From contig CAWGIW010000025.1 of NCBI GenBank assembly GCA_963822825.1, positions 1 to 64,000 on the forward strand: DNA of 64,000 bases. Reading direction: 5' to 3'. Below the pieces are notes generated by a model, which worked only from the letters and a program-made list of their open reading frames with translations, searched no databases and was not told where the DNA came from. The position numbers were made by a program, and so were the translations under genes. Of the stretch, positions 1 to 8,989 are shown piece after piece. Each line of letters starts with the position of its first letter. Positions within the stretch are counted from its first letter, which is position 1. The stretch comes from JAWWPY01 sp963822825 (GTDB lineage: Bacteria > Actinomycetota > Actinomycetes > Streptosporangiales > Streptosporangiaceae).

Positions 1-355
1 TCGAAAAGAAGGTCGGCGAGGACACCACGACCGTGTCGGCCGGTCCGCACCCCCGGCCGCCCAGCAGCACGCTGCTGATCATGAAGCTCAGGTGACCCAG
101 TGTCTTGCGGGTCACGCCTTCGTTGGGTGTGGCGTACAGCCAGGTCCGGATCACCCGGTAGCCCTCCCGGTGTTCCCGGCGCCGGATCGCGCCCCGGTAG
201 GCGGGCGGCACCAGGCCCGTCGGGTGGTTCGGCATGCCGGTCAGCACGGTCACCCGGTCGCCGTCCGCGGCCCAGGTGGCGGCCAGGGCGGACAGCCTGG
301 CCTGCGGGGCGCCCGTCTCGGGCGGGAAGTAGTGGGTCACTATGAGCGTGCGCAT
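1..355 (-). CDS. WbuB-type family 4 glycosyltransferase, N-terminal part
   Basis: This is the first ~118 codons of a glycosyltransferase cut by the left edge. The product begins MRTLIVTHYFPPETGAPQ, then has a Rossmann-type strand (DRVTVLTGMPNHPTG) and a YRVIRTWLYATPNEG segment. These are typical of WbuB-like GT4 enzymes that transfer a sugar to a lipid-linked or nucleotide-sugar intermediate in surface polysaccharide synthesis. The ATG directly follows a TAG (356-358) in the same frame, which I read as the stop of the preceding WecA-like gene once a one-base indel is corrected. It is the last visible gene of the leftward run that starts with the Wzz/BY-kinase gene. The C-terminal donor-binding half lies outside the window, so the substrate cannot be judged. 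Confidence 0.8.
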   Translation of the reverse strand, partial: MRTLIVTHYFPPETGAPQARLSALAATWAADGDRVTVLTGMPNHPTGLVPPAYRGAIRRREHREGYRVIRTWLYATPNEGVTRKTLGHLSFMISSVLLGGRGCGPADTVVVSSPTFFS

Positions 356-1370
356 CTAACACCAGCCCCGGCTCAGTGCTGACGCCCGGCTGGGCGTCAC
401 CGCGCGCCAGCAGCGCAGGCGACCGTAGGTAGGTGGCCAGCAGGCCGGCCGCGGCCAGGTCGGCGGCGGCCCGCACGGCTGGCTGGCCGGTGAGGCTGGC
501 CGCGCCGAGCAGGCAGAGCGCGGCCGTCCCGGCCGCGCTGACCACGGTCACCCGCTGGTGTGACCAGCCCACGTCGCACCACCGCTGATAGGTGTGGCTG
601 CGGTGCCCCTCGAACCAGCGTTCGCCGGCCCGGATGCGCCGCTGCAGCGTCCACGCGGTGTCCGCGAGGTAGAGGGCGAGCGGGCCGGCCGCCGCTTCGG
701 GCGGTACGCCGTGCAGGACGGCGTACGCGGCCAGCACCGCCAGCGCCGCGCCCAGCGTGTAGCTGCCGACATCACCCAGGAACACCCGGGCGCGGAGCGC
801 ATTCCACGGCAGGAAGGCGAGGGCGACCGCGGCGACCGCGGCGCCCGCGGCGATGAGGAACGGATCCGCGCGCCACACCCCGAGGCCGCCGTAGGCGACC
901 CCGCCGATCAGGGCGTGGGTGGCCGAGATGCCGTTCACTCCGTCCATGAAGTTAAACGCGTTCACCACTGCGGTGACCCATACGGCAGCGATGGCCGCGA
1001 CGGCCGCGAAGCGGGCCAGGGTCATCTGCGCCGGGCTGACGAGCAGGCCGGCGGTCACCAGGCCGGCGCAGCACTGCAGCAGGAGCCGCTGGGCCACCGT
1101 CAGCCCGCACAGATCCTCGGCGAACCCGATCGCGGCGAACATCACGACCGCGGTACCGAACGCCGCCGAGGGCACACTGTGCAGCAGCAGTGCGGCCACG
1201 ACCAGCCCGGCGGCCATCGGGGCGCCGCCGCCCCGCGGTGTGGGCACGGTGTGCGACGACCGCAGGCCGGGAACGTCGATCGCGGATGCCCGCCGCAGCA
1301 GCGCGATCGTCGCGGGCTCGGTGACGATCACGATGGCGCCGGCGGACAGCGCGGTGAGAATTCCGATCAT
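356..1370 (-). CDS. WecA/MraY-type polyprenyl-phosphate phosphoglycosyl transferase (probable one-base indel near 366-369)
   Basis: A multi-pass membrane enzyme that should transfer a sugar-1-phosphate from a nucleotide sugar to undecaprenyl phosphate, the first committed step of a lipid-linked glycan. Visible family motifs are SHTVPTPRGGG near the N-terminus, NFMDGVNGI (Asp/Asn catalytic loop), FLGDVGSYTLG, and HRSHTYQR near the C-terminus, with hydrophobic helices between. The ATG overlaps the stop of the BY-kinase gene (ATGA), so the two are translationally coupled. As sequenced the frame does not stop: it runs through the next glycosyltransferase to the window edge. Removing one base from the C4 run at 366-369 makes it end in Glu-Pro-Gly-Trp-Cys at TAG 356-358, immediately before the next ATG and at normal family length (~338 aa). 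Family assignment is sure; the exact sugar is unknown. Confidence 0.85.
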
Positions 1371-3022
1371 TGTCGCTGGCGGCCGTGCCTGGCCATGGTC
1401 GGTGCCGCGGCCGAATCGCCATTCGGGTACACCGTGCGGCCTGACACGGGGCCGGCCTGCCGGGCGCTGTCCGTGACGGGGCCGGCGGCCGCGTAGGAGC
1501 CGTACCCGTATCCGGTTCCGTATCGGCTGCCGTACCCGCTCCGCTTGGTCACCTCGTTCAGGACGATTCCCACCAGTAGCGCGTTGGCCTGGGAGAACTT
1601 CTCCGAGGCACGCTCCAGCTCGGCTCGTCTCGTCCGGTCGGCGGCCACCACGAGCAGCGCCGCGTTCGCATAGCTCGACAGCACCATCGCGTCGGTGACC
1701 GGCAGCACCGGCGGGCTGTCGATGAGGACCAGGTCGAAGTCCTCGCGGAGGGCGGCGAAGACATCACGGGTCCCCGGTCCGCTGAGCAATTCGGCCGGGT
1801 TGGGCGGAACCAGCCCGGCCGCCAGCAGCCACAGGCGCTCGCTGATGGGCTGCAGGGCCTGCTTGAGTGATCGTTCGCCGAGCAGGACCGTGGTCAGGCC
1901 GACCGTCTCGTCGAGCCCGAAGAACTGCCCGATCCTGGGTCGTCGCAGGTCGCCAGAGACCAGCACGACCCGCTCGCCCGCCTGAGCGAATACCGCCCCC
2001 AGGTTCGCCAGTGTCGAGGTCTTGCCCTCGCTGGCCGCTGGGCTGGTGACCAGCAGCGTTTGCAGGTCCCGTCCTTGCCGGGCGAACTGAAGCGAGGTAC
2101 GCAGCGATCGGTACGACTCGGCGGCCGGCGACGTGGGCTTGGCCGTGGACACCACCATGGCCTGCTTGCGCCGTTTCCAGGATGTCACCATCGGCACGAG
2201 GCCAAGCACCGGCGATCCACCGAAGTGCTCGGCGCCCTCCTTGGACGTCACCCGGTCGTCCAGGTTGTGGCGCAGGAACGCGGCACCCAGGCCGAGCATC
2301 AGCCCGGCCAGCAGGCCGAGCAGCGCGTCCCGGACGGGTTTGGGAGAACTCGCTGAACGAGGCGGCTGGGCGGGCGTGATCACTTCCACCCCGCCGGTCG
2401 CCACCCCACCGGGGGCGACCGCCCCGTTGACCTGTAGCTGGGCGAGCTGGTCCCTGAGTACCGCCTGCTGATTGAGCAAGGCCGTCACGTCCGCGGCCGA
2501 GCCTGCATGACCCCGCAGCGCCTTGGCCTGCGCGCCGACCGACTGGATTTGCGACCGCAGCTGGGTCTCGGCGGCTGTAGCGTTATCGATGACGACGGTC
2601 CGCTGGTACGTGACGAATGCCTGCGCGTAGGTGTTTGCGACCATCGCGGCTTGTGCGGGAGCGGCGGCTATCGCCGCGATGGAGATCACGTTGGTCTGCG
2701 CGACCTGAAAAGCAGTCACGGGCGGATGGCCGCCGAGCCGGCGCTGGACCAGTCCCTGCACGGGGGCGCTGGTCACGAGCTGCAGCTCGGTCTGCACCTG
2801 GGTGGGGGTGACCGGCTGCTGTGCCGCTCCGGACACCGAGGCCTGGCCGGAGGGCTGGACGAGCAACTGGGCGGTGGCTGAATACTGCTTGGCCTGGGTC
2901 AGCGAAAGGGCCAGGCTCACCGCCAGGCCGGCCACGGCAATTGATACGATCCACCACTTTCGCCGACGCAGGACCACGAGATATGAGCGAAGAGTCGGAT
3001 TGGCACCGAACTCCATCGTCAT
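1367..3022 (-). CDS. Wzz/BY-kinase: polysaccharide co-polymerase with cytoplasmic tyrosine-kinase domain
   Basis: A 551-aa protein with the Wzz/CapA-CapB architecture in one chain. A membrane segment (WWIVSIAVAGLAVSLALSL, residues ~18-36) and an extracytoplasmic domain with a short coiled coil are followed by a cytoplasmic P-loop domain. The kinase signatures are Walker A (SPAASEGKTST, ~327-337), Walker A-prime (VVLVSGDLRRP) and Walker B (LVLIDSPP, ~430-437). The C-terminus carries a tyrosine cluster (YGSRYGTGYGYGSY), the expected autophosphorylation site. In the usual Walker A-prime (LIDADLRRP) the Asp-Ala is Ser-Gly here. I chose the ATG at 3022 because AGAGGGG lies ~12 bases upstream and the transmembrane helix follows at normal distance; longer in-frame starts add only low-complexity sequence. 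It presumably controls chain length and polymerase activity, with the divergent LMW phosphatase as its opposing enzyme. Confidence 0.9.
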   Translation of the reverse strand: MTMEFGANPTLRSYLVVLRRRKWWIVSIAVAGLAVSLALSLTQAKQYSATAQLLVQPSGQASVSGAAQQPVTPTQVQTELQLVTSAPVQGLVQRRLGGHPPVTAFQVAQTNVISIAAIAAAPAQAAMVANTYAQAFVTYQRTVVIDNATAAETQLRSQIQSVGAQAKALRGHAGSAADVTALLNQQAVLRDQLAQLQVNGAVAPGGVATGGVEVITPAQPPRSASSPKPVRDALLGLLAGLMLGLGAAFLRHNLDDRVTSKEGAEHFGGSPVLGLVPMVTSWKRRKQAMVVSTAKPTSPAAESYRSLRTSLQFARQGRDLQTLLVTSPAASEGKTSTLANLGAVFAQAGERVVLVSGDLRRPRIGQFFGLDETVGLTTVLLGERSLKQALQPISERLWLLAAGLVPPNPAELLSGPGTRDVFAALREDFDLVLIDSPPVLPVTDAMVLSSYANAALLVVAADRTRRAELERASEKFSQANALLVGIVLNEVTKRSGYGSRYGTGYGYGSYAAAGPVTDSARQAGPVSGRTVYPNGDSAAAPTMARHGRQRQ

Positions 3023-3125
3023 GGGATTAACCACCCCTCTTTGCGCTGGCCCTCTTTGCGCTGGTCCGCCGCGATGAGTTGGGTTGCTTGCCGACACCAG
3101 CATAGGAACAATGAGTGTACTATCA

Positions 3126-3139
3126 ATCACTCTGAGTAA
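3126..3139 (-). promoter_or_regulatory. Candidate shared regulatory motif upstream of the Wzz/BY-kinase gene
   Basis: Read toward the gene this is TTACTCAGAGTGAT, about 103 bases before the ATG at 3022. Near-identical sequences lie upstream of the CapD-like gene (5819-5832) and the GT2-methyltransferase gene (7261-7273). It also sits in the divergent region shared with the phosphatase gene at 3277. It could be an operator or part of a promoter; no regulator is identified. Confidence 0.4.
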
Positions 3140-3276
3140 AAGGGGGTAGCCCCGCCGCAGGTCCACGCGGGTGGCCCTGCTGGCGCGCTGCCCGCCGGGC
3201 GGTTCCGGGCAGCTCACCGAACAGCGATACACGGGGAACCTGATGTGGGCGGGATGGTCATGATGCGGCGTGCCCC

Positions 3277-3846
3277 GTGACCGACATTTTGCTGCTGTGC
3301 ACCGCTAATACCTGCCGGTCCCCGATGGCCGAAGCGCTGCTCCGGCGGCAGCTGGCCACGCGCGGCATAGTCGCGTCGGCCCACTCGGCCGGAATGCTCG
3401 GCGACGGTGAGCCGCCACCGCCCGAGGCGATCTCGGCCATGGCCGCCCGCGGCCTCAATACCGGGGCGCACCGCAGTCACCAGCTCAGCGCGACTGACCT
3501 GGCCCACGCCGACTTGGTGATCGGGATGGCGCGCGCGCATGTCCGGCACGCGGTGGTCATGCTTCCGGAGGTGTGGCCCCGCGTGTTCACCCTCAAGGAG
3601 CTGGTCCGCCGGGGGGAGACGGTCGGGGCGAGGCCGGCCGGCGAGCCGCTGGTCCGGTGGCTGGGCCGCCTGCACGATGCCCGGGACCGCCGGTCGCTGC
3701 TCGGGGACTGCCTGGCTGACGACGTGGCCGACCCGATCGGGGGTCCGCCGCAGGCGTATGCCGACGTCGCTGTGCTGCTCGACCGGCTGGTGGCGCGGCT
3801 GGTGACGCTCTGCTGGCGTCAGGGCGTGTCCCTGGACACGCCTTAA
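3277..3846 (+). CDS. Low-molecular-weight protein-tyrosine phosphatase (Wzb-like)
   Basis: A 189-aa cytoplasmic phosphatase. The active-site loop C-x5-R-S is CTANTCRS with Cys8 as nucleophile and Arg14 as phosphate binder, and a DP pair (ADDVADPIGG) near residue 150 gives the general-acid Asp. The start is GTG. It is transcribed divergently from the Wzz/BY-kinase gene, the usual kinase/phosphatase pairing that cycles tyrosine phosphorylation of the polysaccharide co-polymerase. Its TAA stop (3844-3846) lies on a TTAA that would also supply the stop of the convergent CapD-like gene. The product is somewhat longer than the ~150 aa typical of Wzb, the extra residues lying in the second half. Confidence 0.88.
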   Translation: MTDILLLCTANTCRSPMAEALLRRQLATRGIVASAHSAGMLGDGEPPPPEAISAMAARGLNTGAHRSHQLSATDLAHADLVIGMARAHVRHAVVMLPEVWPRVFTLKELVRRGETVGARPAGEPLVRWLGRLHDARDRRSLLGDCLADDVADPIGGPPQAYADVAVLLDRLVARLVTLCWRQGVSLDTP

Positions 3847-5721
3847 TCCGTCGGTGCCCGACCGGGCCAGGTCGGGGCGTACGTACTCGGCGCAGCTGGC
3901 CAGGGTGGCCCGCAGGTAGTCGGCGCCCACATCCGGGTCGAGGCCGGTGACCCGATCGGGGTGCAGGGGGGCCACCGCGGCGTGCTGGATGAGGGGGTGC
4001 CGTGGCCGCGGTGCGTGCAGTTCGCCGCGGCCCAGCAGAACCTCGGTCAGCTTCTCGCCCGGCCGCAGGCCCGTGTACACGATGTCGATCTCGTTCTCGG
4101 TGTGCGCGGCCAGCCGTCGCGCGATGTCGTCGATCAGTACCCGTTCCCCCATGTCGAGGACGAGTACCTCGCCGTCATCCCCGATGACGGCCGCCTGCAG
4201 TACCAGCTGGACGGCTTCATCCGCGGTCATGAAGTAACGACTGACCTGGGGATGAGTCACCGTGACCGGGCCGCCTGCGGCGACCTGCGCGGACAGGGCG
4301 GTCAGCACCGACCCGCGGCTACCGAGGACGTTTCCGAAACGGACGCTCAGGTAGGTTCCTTTGGCGCGGCCGGCCAGGTACGCGGTGAGCCGCTCACCGA
4401 TCCGTTTGGAGTAACCGAGCACGCTGATGGGGTCGGCCGCCTTGTCGGTCGAGATGTTAACGAACGACTCGACGCAGGTCATGGCGGCCGCCTCCAGGAC
4501 CGTGAGAGTGCCCCAGATGTTGCTCTTCAGCGCTTCAGCGGGATAGCGCTCGAGGAGTGGCAGGTGTTTGAGCGCGGCGGCGTGAAAGACGATCTGGGGC
4601 CGGAACTGCTCGAAGACCTCGCTGATCCGGCGTGGGTCACGGATGTCCGCCAGCACCGTATCGTCGGTGTCGAGCAGCGCCCGGCCGTGCAGGGTCAGCT
4701 GCATAGCATGCAGCGCGGACTCGTCACGGTCCAGCATGATCAACTCTGCGGGAGCGAACCGGTGCAGCTGGCGGCATAGCTCGCCGCCGATGGATCCGCC
4801 GGCGCCGGTCACCAGGATCCGCTTGCCCGCGAAATGACCAGCGACGGCGGCGACATCGGTCTCCACCGGCCTGCGGCCGAGCAGGTCGCTGATCCGGGGG
4901 TCACGGACTCCTTCGATGCGGGCGCCGCCGTTGATTATTTCCGTGATCGACGGGATGACCTTGGGCGTCAGCCCGCAGTTCTCCGCCTGCGCCGTGAGGT
5001 CGCGGATCGCCGTTCCGCTCGCCCGGGCGAGCGCGATGACCAGGACCGTGGCGCCGGTCTGCGCCGCCGCCGCCGCCATCCGGGTGCGGTCGCCGAGAAC
5101 CGGGATGCCCTGAATCCGCAGCCGTCGCTTGGCCGGATCGTCGTCGAGGATCGCCACCGGCCGGTACTGGGCATCTGGCTGGCAGGCCAGCCGGCGGACC
5201 AGGATCGAGCCCGCTTCGCCCGCGCCGAAAACGATGATCTTGGTAGCCGCAACGGCGGGGGTTCGTGACCGATGTCTGACCGCGAACAGCGTGTACCGTC
5301 CAGCGAGCATGGCGGGCAGGGCAAAGACCGCGCCGCCCGCGACTGTCTCGAACTCGGCCCGATGGCCGGCGAACAGGACCACTCCGAACACGGCGAGCGT
5401 GAGCGCCATGCCGCAGCAGGCCACTGCGACGCCTATCACCTCGTCGAGACTGCCTCGCTGGTAACGGCCCCGGTAGAGCCCAGCGAGCAGGCCCGATCCG
5501 GCCGACAGGAGGCAGATGGCCAGTATCAACGGGACGAAGACCGTCGAGCTGACGCCTGCGCCCGCCGGGTCCCTCGTGACCCACTCCGCGGCCAGCAGGC
5601 CGCCGAGCCAGGCCGCCGCGTCGTAGCCGGCCTCAGCACCTGCGTGGCCCCACTGCCGGCTGCACAAGAGCCGCCCCGTGGGGAGGCGGGCTGAACTCGT
5701 GCCCACCGCCTCGTTGTTCAC
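3843..5721 (-). CDS. CapD/PglF-type membrane nucleotide-sugar 4,6-dehydratase/epimerase (probable one-base indel near 3874-3877)
   Basis: The N-terminus has about four membrane helices. Then come a first Rossmann domain (KIIVFGAGEAGS, ~residue 160) and a second, catalytic extended-SDR domain starting ILVTGAGGSIGGELC (~residue 298), with FVNISTDKAADP and RPGEKLTE. This is the long-form SDR architecture of UDP-GlcNAc 4,6-dehydratases that make deoxyamino sugars for surface glycans. The usual Met-Gly-Ala-Thr/Ser-Lys active-site segment is Leu-Gly-Tyr-Ser-Lys here. The GTG at 5721 has a GGGGG stretch upstream; longer starts enter repeated DNA. As sequenced the frame runs on to 3214, antisense across the whole phosphatase gene. 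Removing one base in the G4 run at 3874-3877 ends it at TAA 3843-3845, on the phosphatase stop. Confidence 0.85.
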
Positions 5722-5739
5722 GCAGCCCCCGTTCCTGTG

Positions 5740-5795
5740 CTGCCGCAGGCGTCGGTGCACCCGTTGGCTGCCGCAGGCGTCGGTGCACCCGTTGG
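5740..5795. repeat. Two perfect tandem copies of a 28-bp unit
   Basis: Copies at 5740-5767 and 5768-5795 are identical, both starting ctgccgcaggcgtcgg. A decayed third copy may follow (ccgccgcacgctgc). The repeat lies just upstream of the CapD-like GTG, in the leader region of that gene. Confidence 0.85.
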
Positions 5796-5818
5796 CCGCC
5801 GCACGCTGCATGGGATAC

Positions 5819-5832
5819 ATTACCCTGAGTAA
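5819..5832 (-). promoter_or_regulatory. Candidate shared regulatory motif upstream of the CapD-like gene
   Basis: TTACTCAGGGTAAT read toward the CapD-like gene, 97 bases before its GTG. It differs by two bases from the copy before the Wzz/BY-kinase gene. The 285-base intergenic region is shared with the divergent LCP gene and also holds a direct repeat (TTAGTAG, TTTAGTAG) at 5846-5861. Confidence 0.4.
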
Positions 5833-6004
5833 CGGATCGAACACCATTAGTAGTTTAGTAGCAGCGACCGTCGGTGCGGGGCGAAATTGCCGTGGACCTG
5901 CGGAATCGTCCATTTCGGCGGGGAATTCACCGGAGCCGGAGGAAGTGTCCAGAACTCCGCTAGCGGGGCCTACCAGGCAACGCTTAGACAAGGGGGCATT
6001 GAGG

Positions 6005-7069
6005 ATGACTCGCACACCCAGCGGCAATAACCCGGCCGACCCGGCGCATTCCGCAGATCCTGCGACATCCGCGGCGGCCGGCGCGGATCAGCCAACCAGG
6101 CGGAGGCGCCGTGGCACGCGCATCGCCCTGCTGTCCATCCTCTCCGTCCTGGTGCTCGTGGGCGCGACCGTGACGGCCGGCTTCGTGGTCGTCAGCCACA
6201 TGGCGGGCAGCATTACGCGCCTGGCGGTCGCCCGGCTGGATTCGAGGTCGGGGTCGGTTCCGGGATTGTCCGGAGCCGGCCAGACCATCCTGATCACCGG
6301 GGCCGGCTTCGGGCCCACCGGCAGTTCAGCGCCTGGGACGGGAGCCCCGGAGCCCAGCGGGCTGATCATGCTCCTGCACATCAACGCGAACAAGCAGGCC
6401 GGCGGGGTCGTATCGCTGCCGCCCATGGCGGTGGTCGCCGTGCCCGGGCACGGGCGCCTGCAGCTCCAGCAGGCGCTCGCCCTCGGCGGGCCGAGCCTGC
6501 TGGTGCAGACGGTGGAGCAGCTGACCGGCTTGCCGGTCAACCACTACGCCCGGATCGACTTCCAGCACGTATCGGCCGTGGTCAACGCGGTCGGCGGGGT
6601 GTACGTCAACGTACCGGAGCAGGACACGAGCTTCTCGTATACCTTCCATGTCGGGATCAACCACCTGGACGGAGTGGCCTCGCTTTACTACGTGCGGCAG
6701 CTGTCCCTCACCGAGGCGGCCAGGGTCCTGCGGCAGCAGAACCTCATCCGCGCGATACTGCGCAGACTCGCCAGCACCCAGCTGCTCGCCAACCCGCTGA
6801 CGATGGTCCGCGTGCTCAGCGCGGTCAACAGCATGCTGGCCGTGGACAGTAATTTCACGAACCCGGAAATCGAGTCGCTGGCGTTGCAGCTCCGCACGCT
6901 GAGCGGCCCGGACGGGACGTTCCTGACCGCCCCGACCGAGATGGCCGGGAAGCAGGTCATCTTCACCCCCCAGATCAGCGGCCAGCTATGGCAAGCGATC
7001 CGCCGCGACACGATCGCGGCCTTCGCCGCGCAGTATCCGGCCTCGCAGACGCCGCCGGCTGTTCCCTGA
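6005..7069 (+). CDS. LCP (LytR-CpsA-Psr) family protein lacking canonical catalytic residues
   Basis: A 354-aa protein with a short polar, basic N-terminus, one membrane helix (~residues 39-63) and an extracytoplasmic LCP domain. Family landmarks remain: VVSLPPMAVVAVPGHG, TVEQLTGLPVNHYARIDF, VNAVGGVYVNVP, LDGVASLYYVRQ and RVLRQQNLIRAIL. LCP proteins attach lipid-linked glycans to peptidoglycan using conserved Asp and Arg residues around pyrophosphate. Here the usual GSDSR is TGAGF, the S-D-T before the beta-strand is SGLIM, the PRDTYV segment is PPMAVV, and the acidic/arginine stretch after YVR is missing. I infer an inactive or substrate-binding paralogue. ATG 6005 has AGGGGG ten bases upstream. 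It is divergent from the CapD-like gene. Confidence 0.8.
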   Translation: MTRTPSGNNPADPAHSADPATSAAAGADQPTRRRRRGTRIALLSILSVLVLVGATVTAGFVVVSHMAGSITRLAVARLDSRSGSVPGLSGAGQTILITGAGFGPTGSSAPGTGAPEPSGLIMLLHINANKQAGGVVSLPPMAVVAVPGHGRLQLQQALALGGPSLLVQTVEQLTGLPVNHYARIDFQHVSAVVNAVGGVYVNVPEQDTSFSYTFHVGINHLDGVASLYYVRQLSLTEAARVLRQQNLIRAILRRLASTQLLANPLTMVRVLSAVNSMLAVDSNFTNPEIESLALQLRTLSGPDGTFLTAPTEMAGKQVIFTPQISGQLWQAIRRDTIAAFAAQYPASQTPPAVP

Positions 7070-7260
7070 CGCCGTCTTCCCGGCCAGGCTCCGTACCCAC
7101 GGGACGGGCTTCACGGCGCTGGCCCGCCACTTTGCAGAAAGGGCTAGTTTAATCCCTATTGCGCCTCTGGCGTAAACATCAAATGTGACCGATGTCTCGT
7201 GGCTTGCTGTGCGTCGGCCCGTGTGAAAGCCCGGGCCACCCTGCTGACGGACGCTCCGTG

Positions 7261-7273
7261 TTATCAGAGTAAT
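7261..7273 (+). promoter_or_regulatory. Candidate shared regulatory motif upstream of the GT2-methyltransferase gene
   Basis: TTATCAGAGTAAT, 68 bases before the GTG at 7342. It matches the motifs before the Wzz/BY-kinase and CapD-like genes apart from one missing base. The surrounding intergenic stretch 7070-7341 holds nothing else that I recognise. Confidence 0.4.
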
Positions 7274-7341
7274 TATGTTTTCGCGTGGGCAGAGCCGGGA
7301 ATATCTCATCTGGCAGGAGTGCGCTGCTCCGGGGGGATTAC

Positions 7342-8865
7342 GTGAAGCTTGCGGTATTTGCTGACGATAATCCGCTGAGTCAGCTAAAGCCCAGAACCGT
7401 GAGTGGCCACGATCTGGGCCGCCCACGTATCGGCATCCTTGTGGTTGCCTACAATGCGGAGTCAACCCTGCGCGCGACTCTGGACCGTGTTCCGGTTGAC
7501 TTCCTGGCGCGGATCGCCGAGGTAATCGTGCTCGACGATGCGAGCCACGACACCACGTTCGCCAACGGACAAGCGTGGGCCGCCCGGCTGGACACGCCAA
7601 GCACCCTGGTGGTGCACCATACCAAGAACCTCGGCTATGGCGGCAACCAGAAGGCGGGATACAAGCTGGCGCTGGATCGTGGCCTTGACATTGTGGTGAT
7701 GCTGCACGGGGATGGCCAGTACGCGCCGGAACTGCTGCCGGAAATGGTGGCTCCGCTGGAGCGCGGCGAGTGCGATGCCGTGATGGGGTCCCGCATGATG
7801 GGCAAGGGAGCCGCACGGCGCGGCGGCATGCCGCTGTACAAGGTGGTCGGCAACCGGATCCTCACCCGGGCCGAGAACGCCCTGCTCGGTACGGATCTGA
7901 CCGAGTTCCACTCCGGGTACCGGGCCTACACGACCAGCGCGCTGCGCGATATTCCGTTTGAGCACAACGCTGACGGCTTCGACTTTGACACACAGATCAT
8001 CGTCCAGCTTCTCCACGCCGGAAAGCGGATCGTTGAAATTCCGGTTCCCACGTACTACGGCGACGAGATCTGTTACGTCAACGGAATGCGCTACGCCAGA
8101 GATGTAGTCAAGGATGTGCTCGAATACCGTATGGCCGTCATGGGATTCGGCACCTCAAGTTGGGTGGCCAAACCGCCGGACTACGCATTCAAGGACGGTG
8201 ACGGGTCCTCGAACGCCGTGATGCTGGAAATGATAACCGGCATGCCGCCGTGCCGCATCCTCGACATCGGCTGCTGGGGAGGCCATTTTGCCGCCCACGC
8301 CCGGGCGGCCGGTCATGAGGTGACCGGTGTGGACCGCCTGGAGATTCCTGGTGTCCGGGAACGCACTGACCATTTCGTCAAGGCCAGCCTCGACGAGGGA
8401 ATTCCGGCTGAGGTGGGTGACGGCTTCGACATCGTCGTCGCCGCGGACGTCATCGACCACCTGTCACGACCGGGCGAGGTACTGCGCGATATGTGCAGAG
8501 TACTCCGGCCAGGCGGCCTGGTGCTGCTCTCGGCCCCGAACTTCGCGCACTGGTACCCCCGGATGAGGATCGCCGCGGGTTTGTTCGGCTACGACCGCCG
8601 GGGCATTCTGGACGAGGCACACCTGCGCTTCTACACCCGGTCCACCCTGCGCCGGCTGGTCCACGCCAGCGGATTCGACATTCTGGAGGAGCAGGCCACC
8701 GGGCTGCCGCTGCGGGCTGTCTCCGCCGCGGACGGGCGGAAACTTCGGATCGTGAGCAAGAGCGACCGGATCCTCGTCGGCATCCGGCCGACCCTGTTCG
8801 GCTACCAGTACATCCTGAAGCTAACCCCCCACGCGCAGGCCGAGGTGCATGTCGAAGTCATCTGA
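7342..8865 (+). CDS. Fusion of family 2 glycosyltransferase and class I methyltransferase
   Basis: A 507-aa two-domain protein. Residues ~28-260 are a GT2 domain of the polyprenyl-phosphate sugar transferase kind: RIGILVVAYNAE, the acidic VLDDASHD, LHGDGQYAPELLP, and MGSRMMGKGAARRGGMP. Residues ~300-450 are a SAM methyltransferase with RILDIGCWGGHFA (motif I), DIVVAADVIDHL and LRPGGLVLLSAPNF. GTG 7342 is chosen because GGGGGG (7331-7336) precedes it; an in-frame ATG further upstream lacks a ribosome site. The next gene encodes an ArnE-like small transporter, so a sugar could be loaded on a lipid carrier, methylated and flipped, but the substrate is not visible. Confidence 0.88.
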   Translation: MKLAVFADDNPLSQLKPRTVSGHDLGRPRIGILVVAYNAESTLRATLDRVPVDFLARIAEVIVLDDASHDTTFANGQAWAARLDTPSTLVVHHTKNLGYGGNQKAGYKLALDRGLDIVVMLHGDGQYAPELLPEMVAPLERGECDAVMGSRMMGKGAARRGGMPLYKVVGNRILTRAENALLGTDLTEFHSGYRAYTTSALRDIPFEHNADGFDFDTQIIVQLLHAGKRIVEIPVPTYYGDEICYVNGMRYARDVVKDVLEYRMAVMGFGTSSWVAKPPDYAFKDGDGSSNAVMLEMITGMPPCRILDIGCWGGHFAAHARAAGHEVTGVDRLEIPGVRERTDHFVKASLDEGIPAEVGDGFDIVVAADVIDHLSRPGEVLRDMCRVLRPGGLVLLSAPNFAHWYPRMRIAAGLFGYDRRGILDEAHLRFYTRSTLRRLVHASGFDILEEQATGLPLRAVSAADGRKLRIVSKSDRILVGIRPTLFGYQYILKLTPHAQAEVHVEVI

Positions 8866-8989
8866 CCCGGGTGGCCCCCTCCATCAGGACACACGCCCCG
8901 CCACGCGGTCGCCGCGCCGGTTCGCGCGGTCGTCGGGGCTCCCTGAGACGGGGTGTCCGGCGCAGGAAGACGTTCCAAGGAGACATCAC

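Noticed and set aside
3214..3842. Antisense extension of the CapD-like protein across the phosphatase gene
   Set aside because: The extension has no family similarity and disappears when one base of a G4 run is removed, giving a stop on the phosphatase stop codon.
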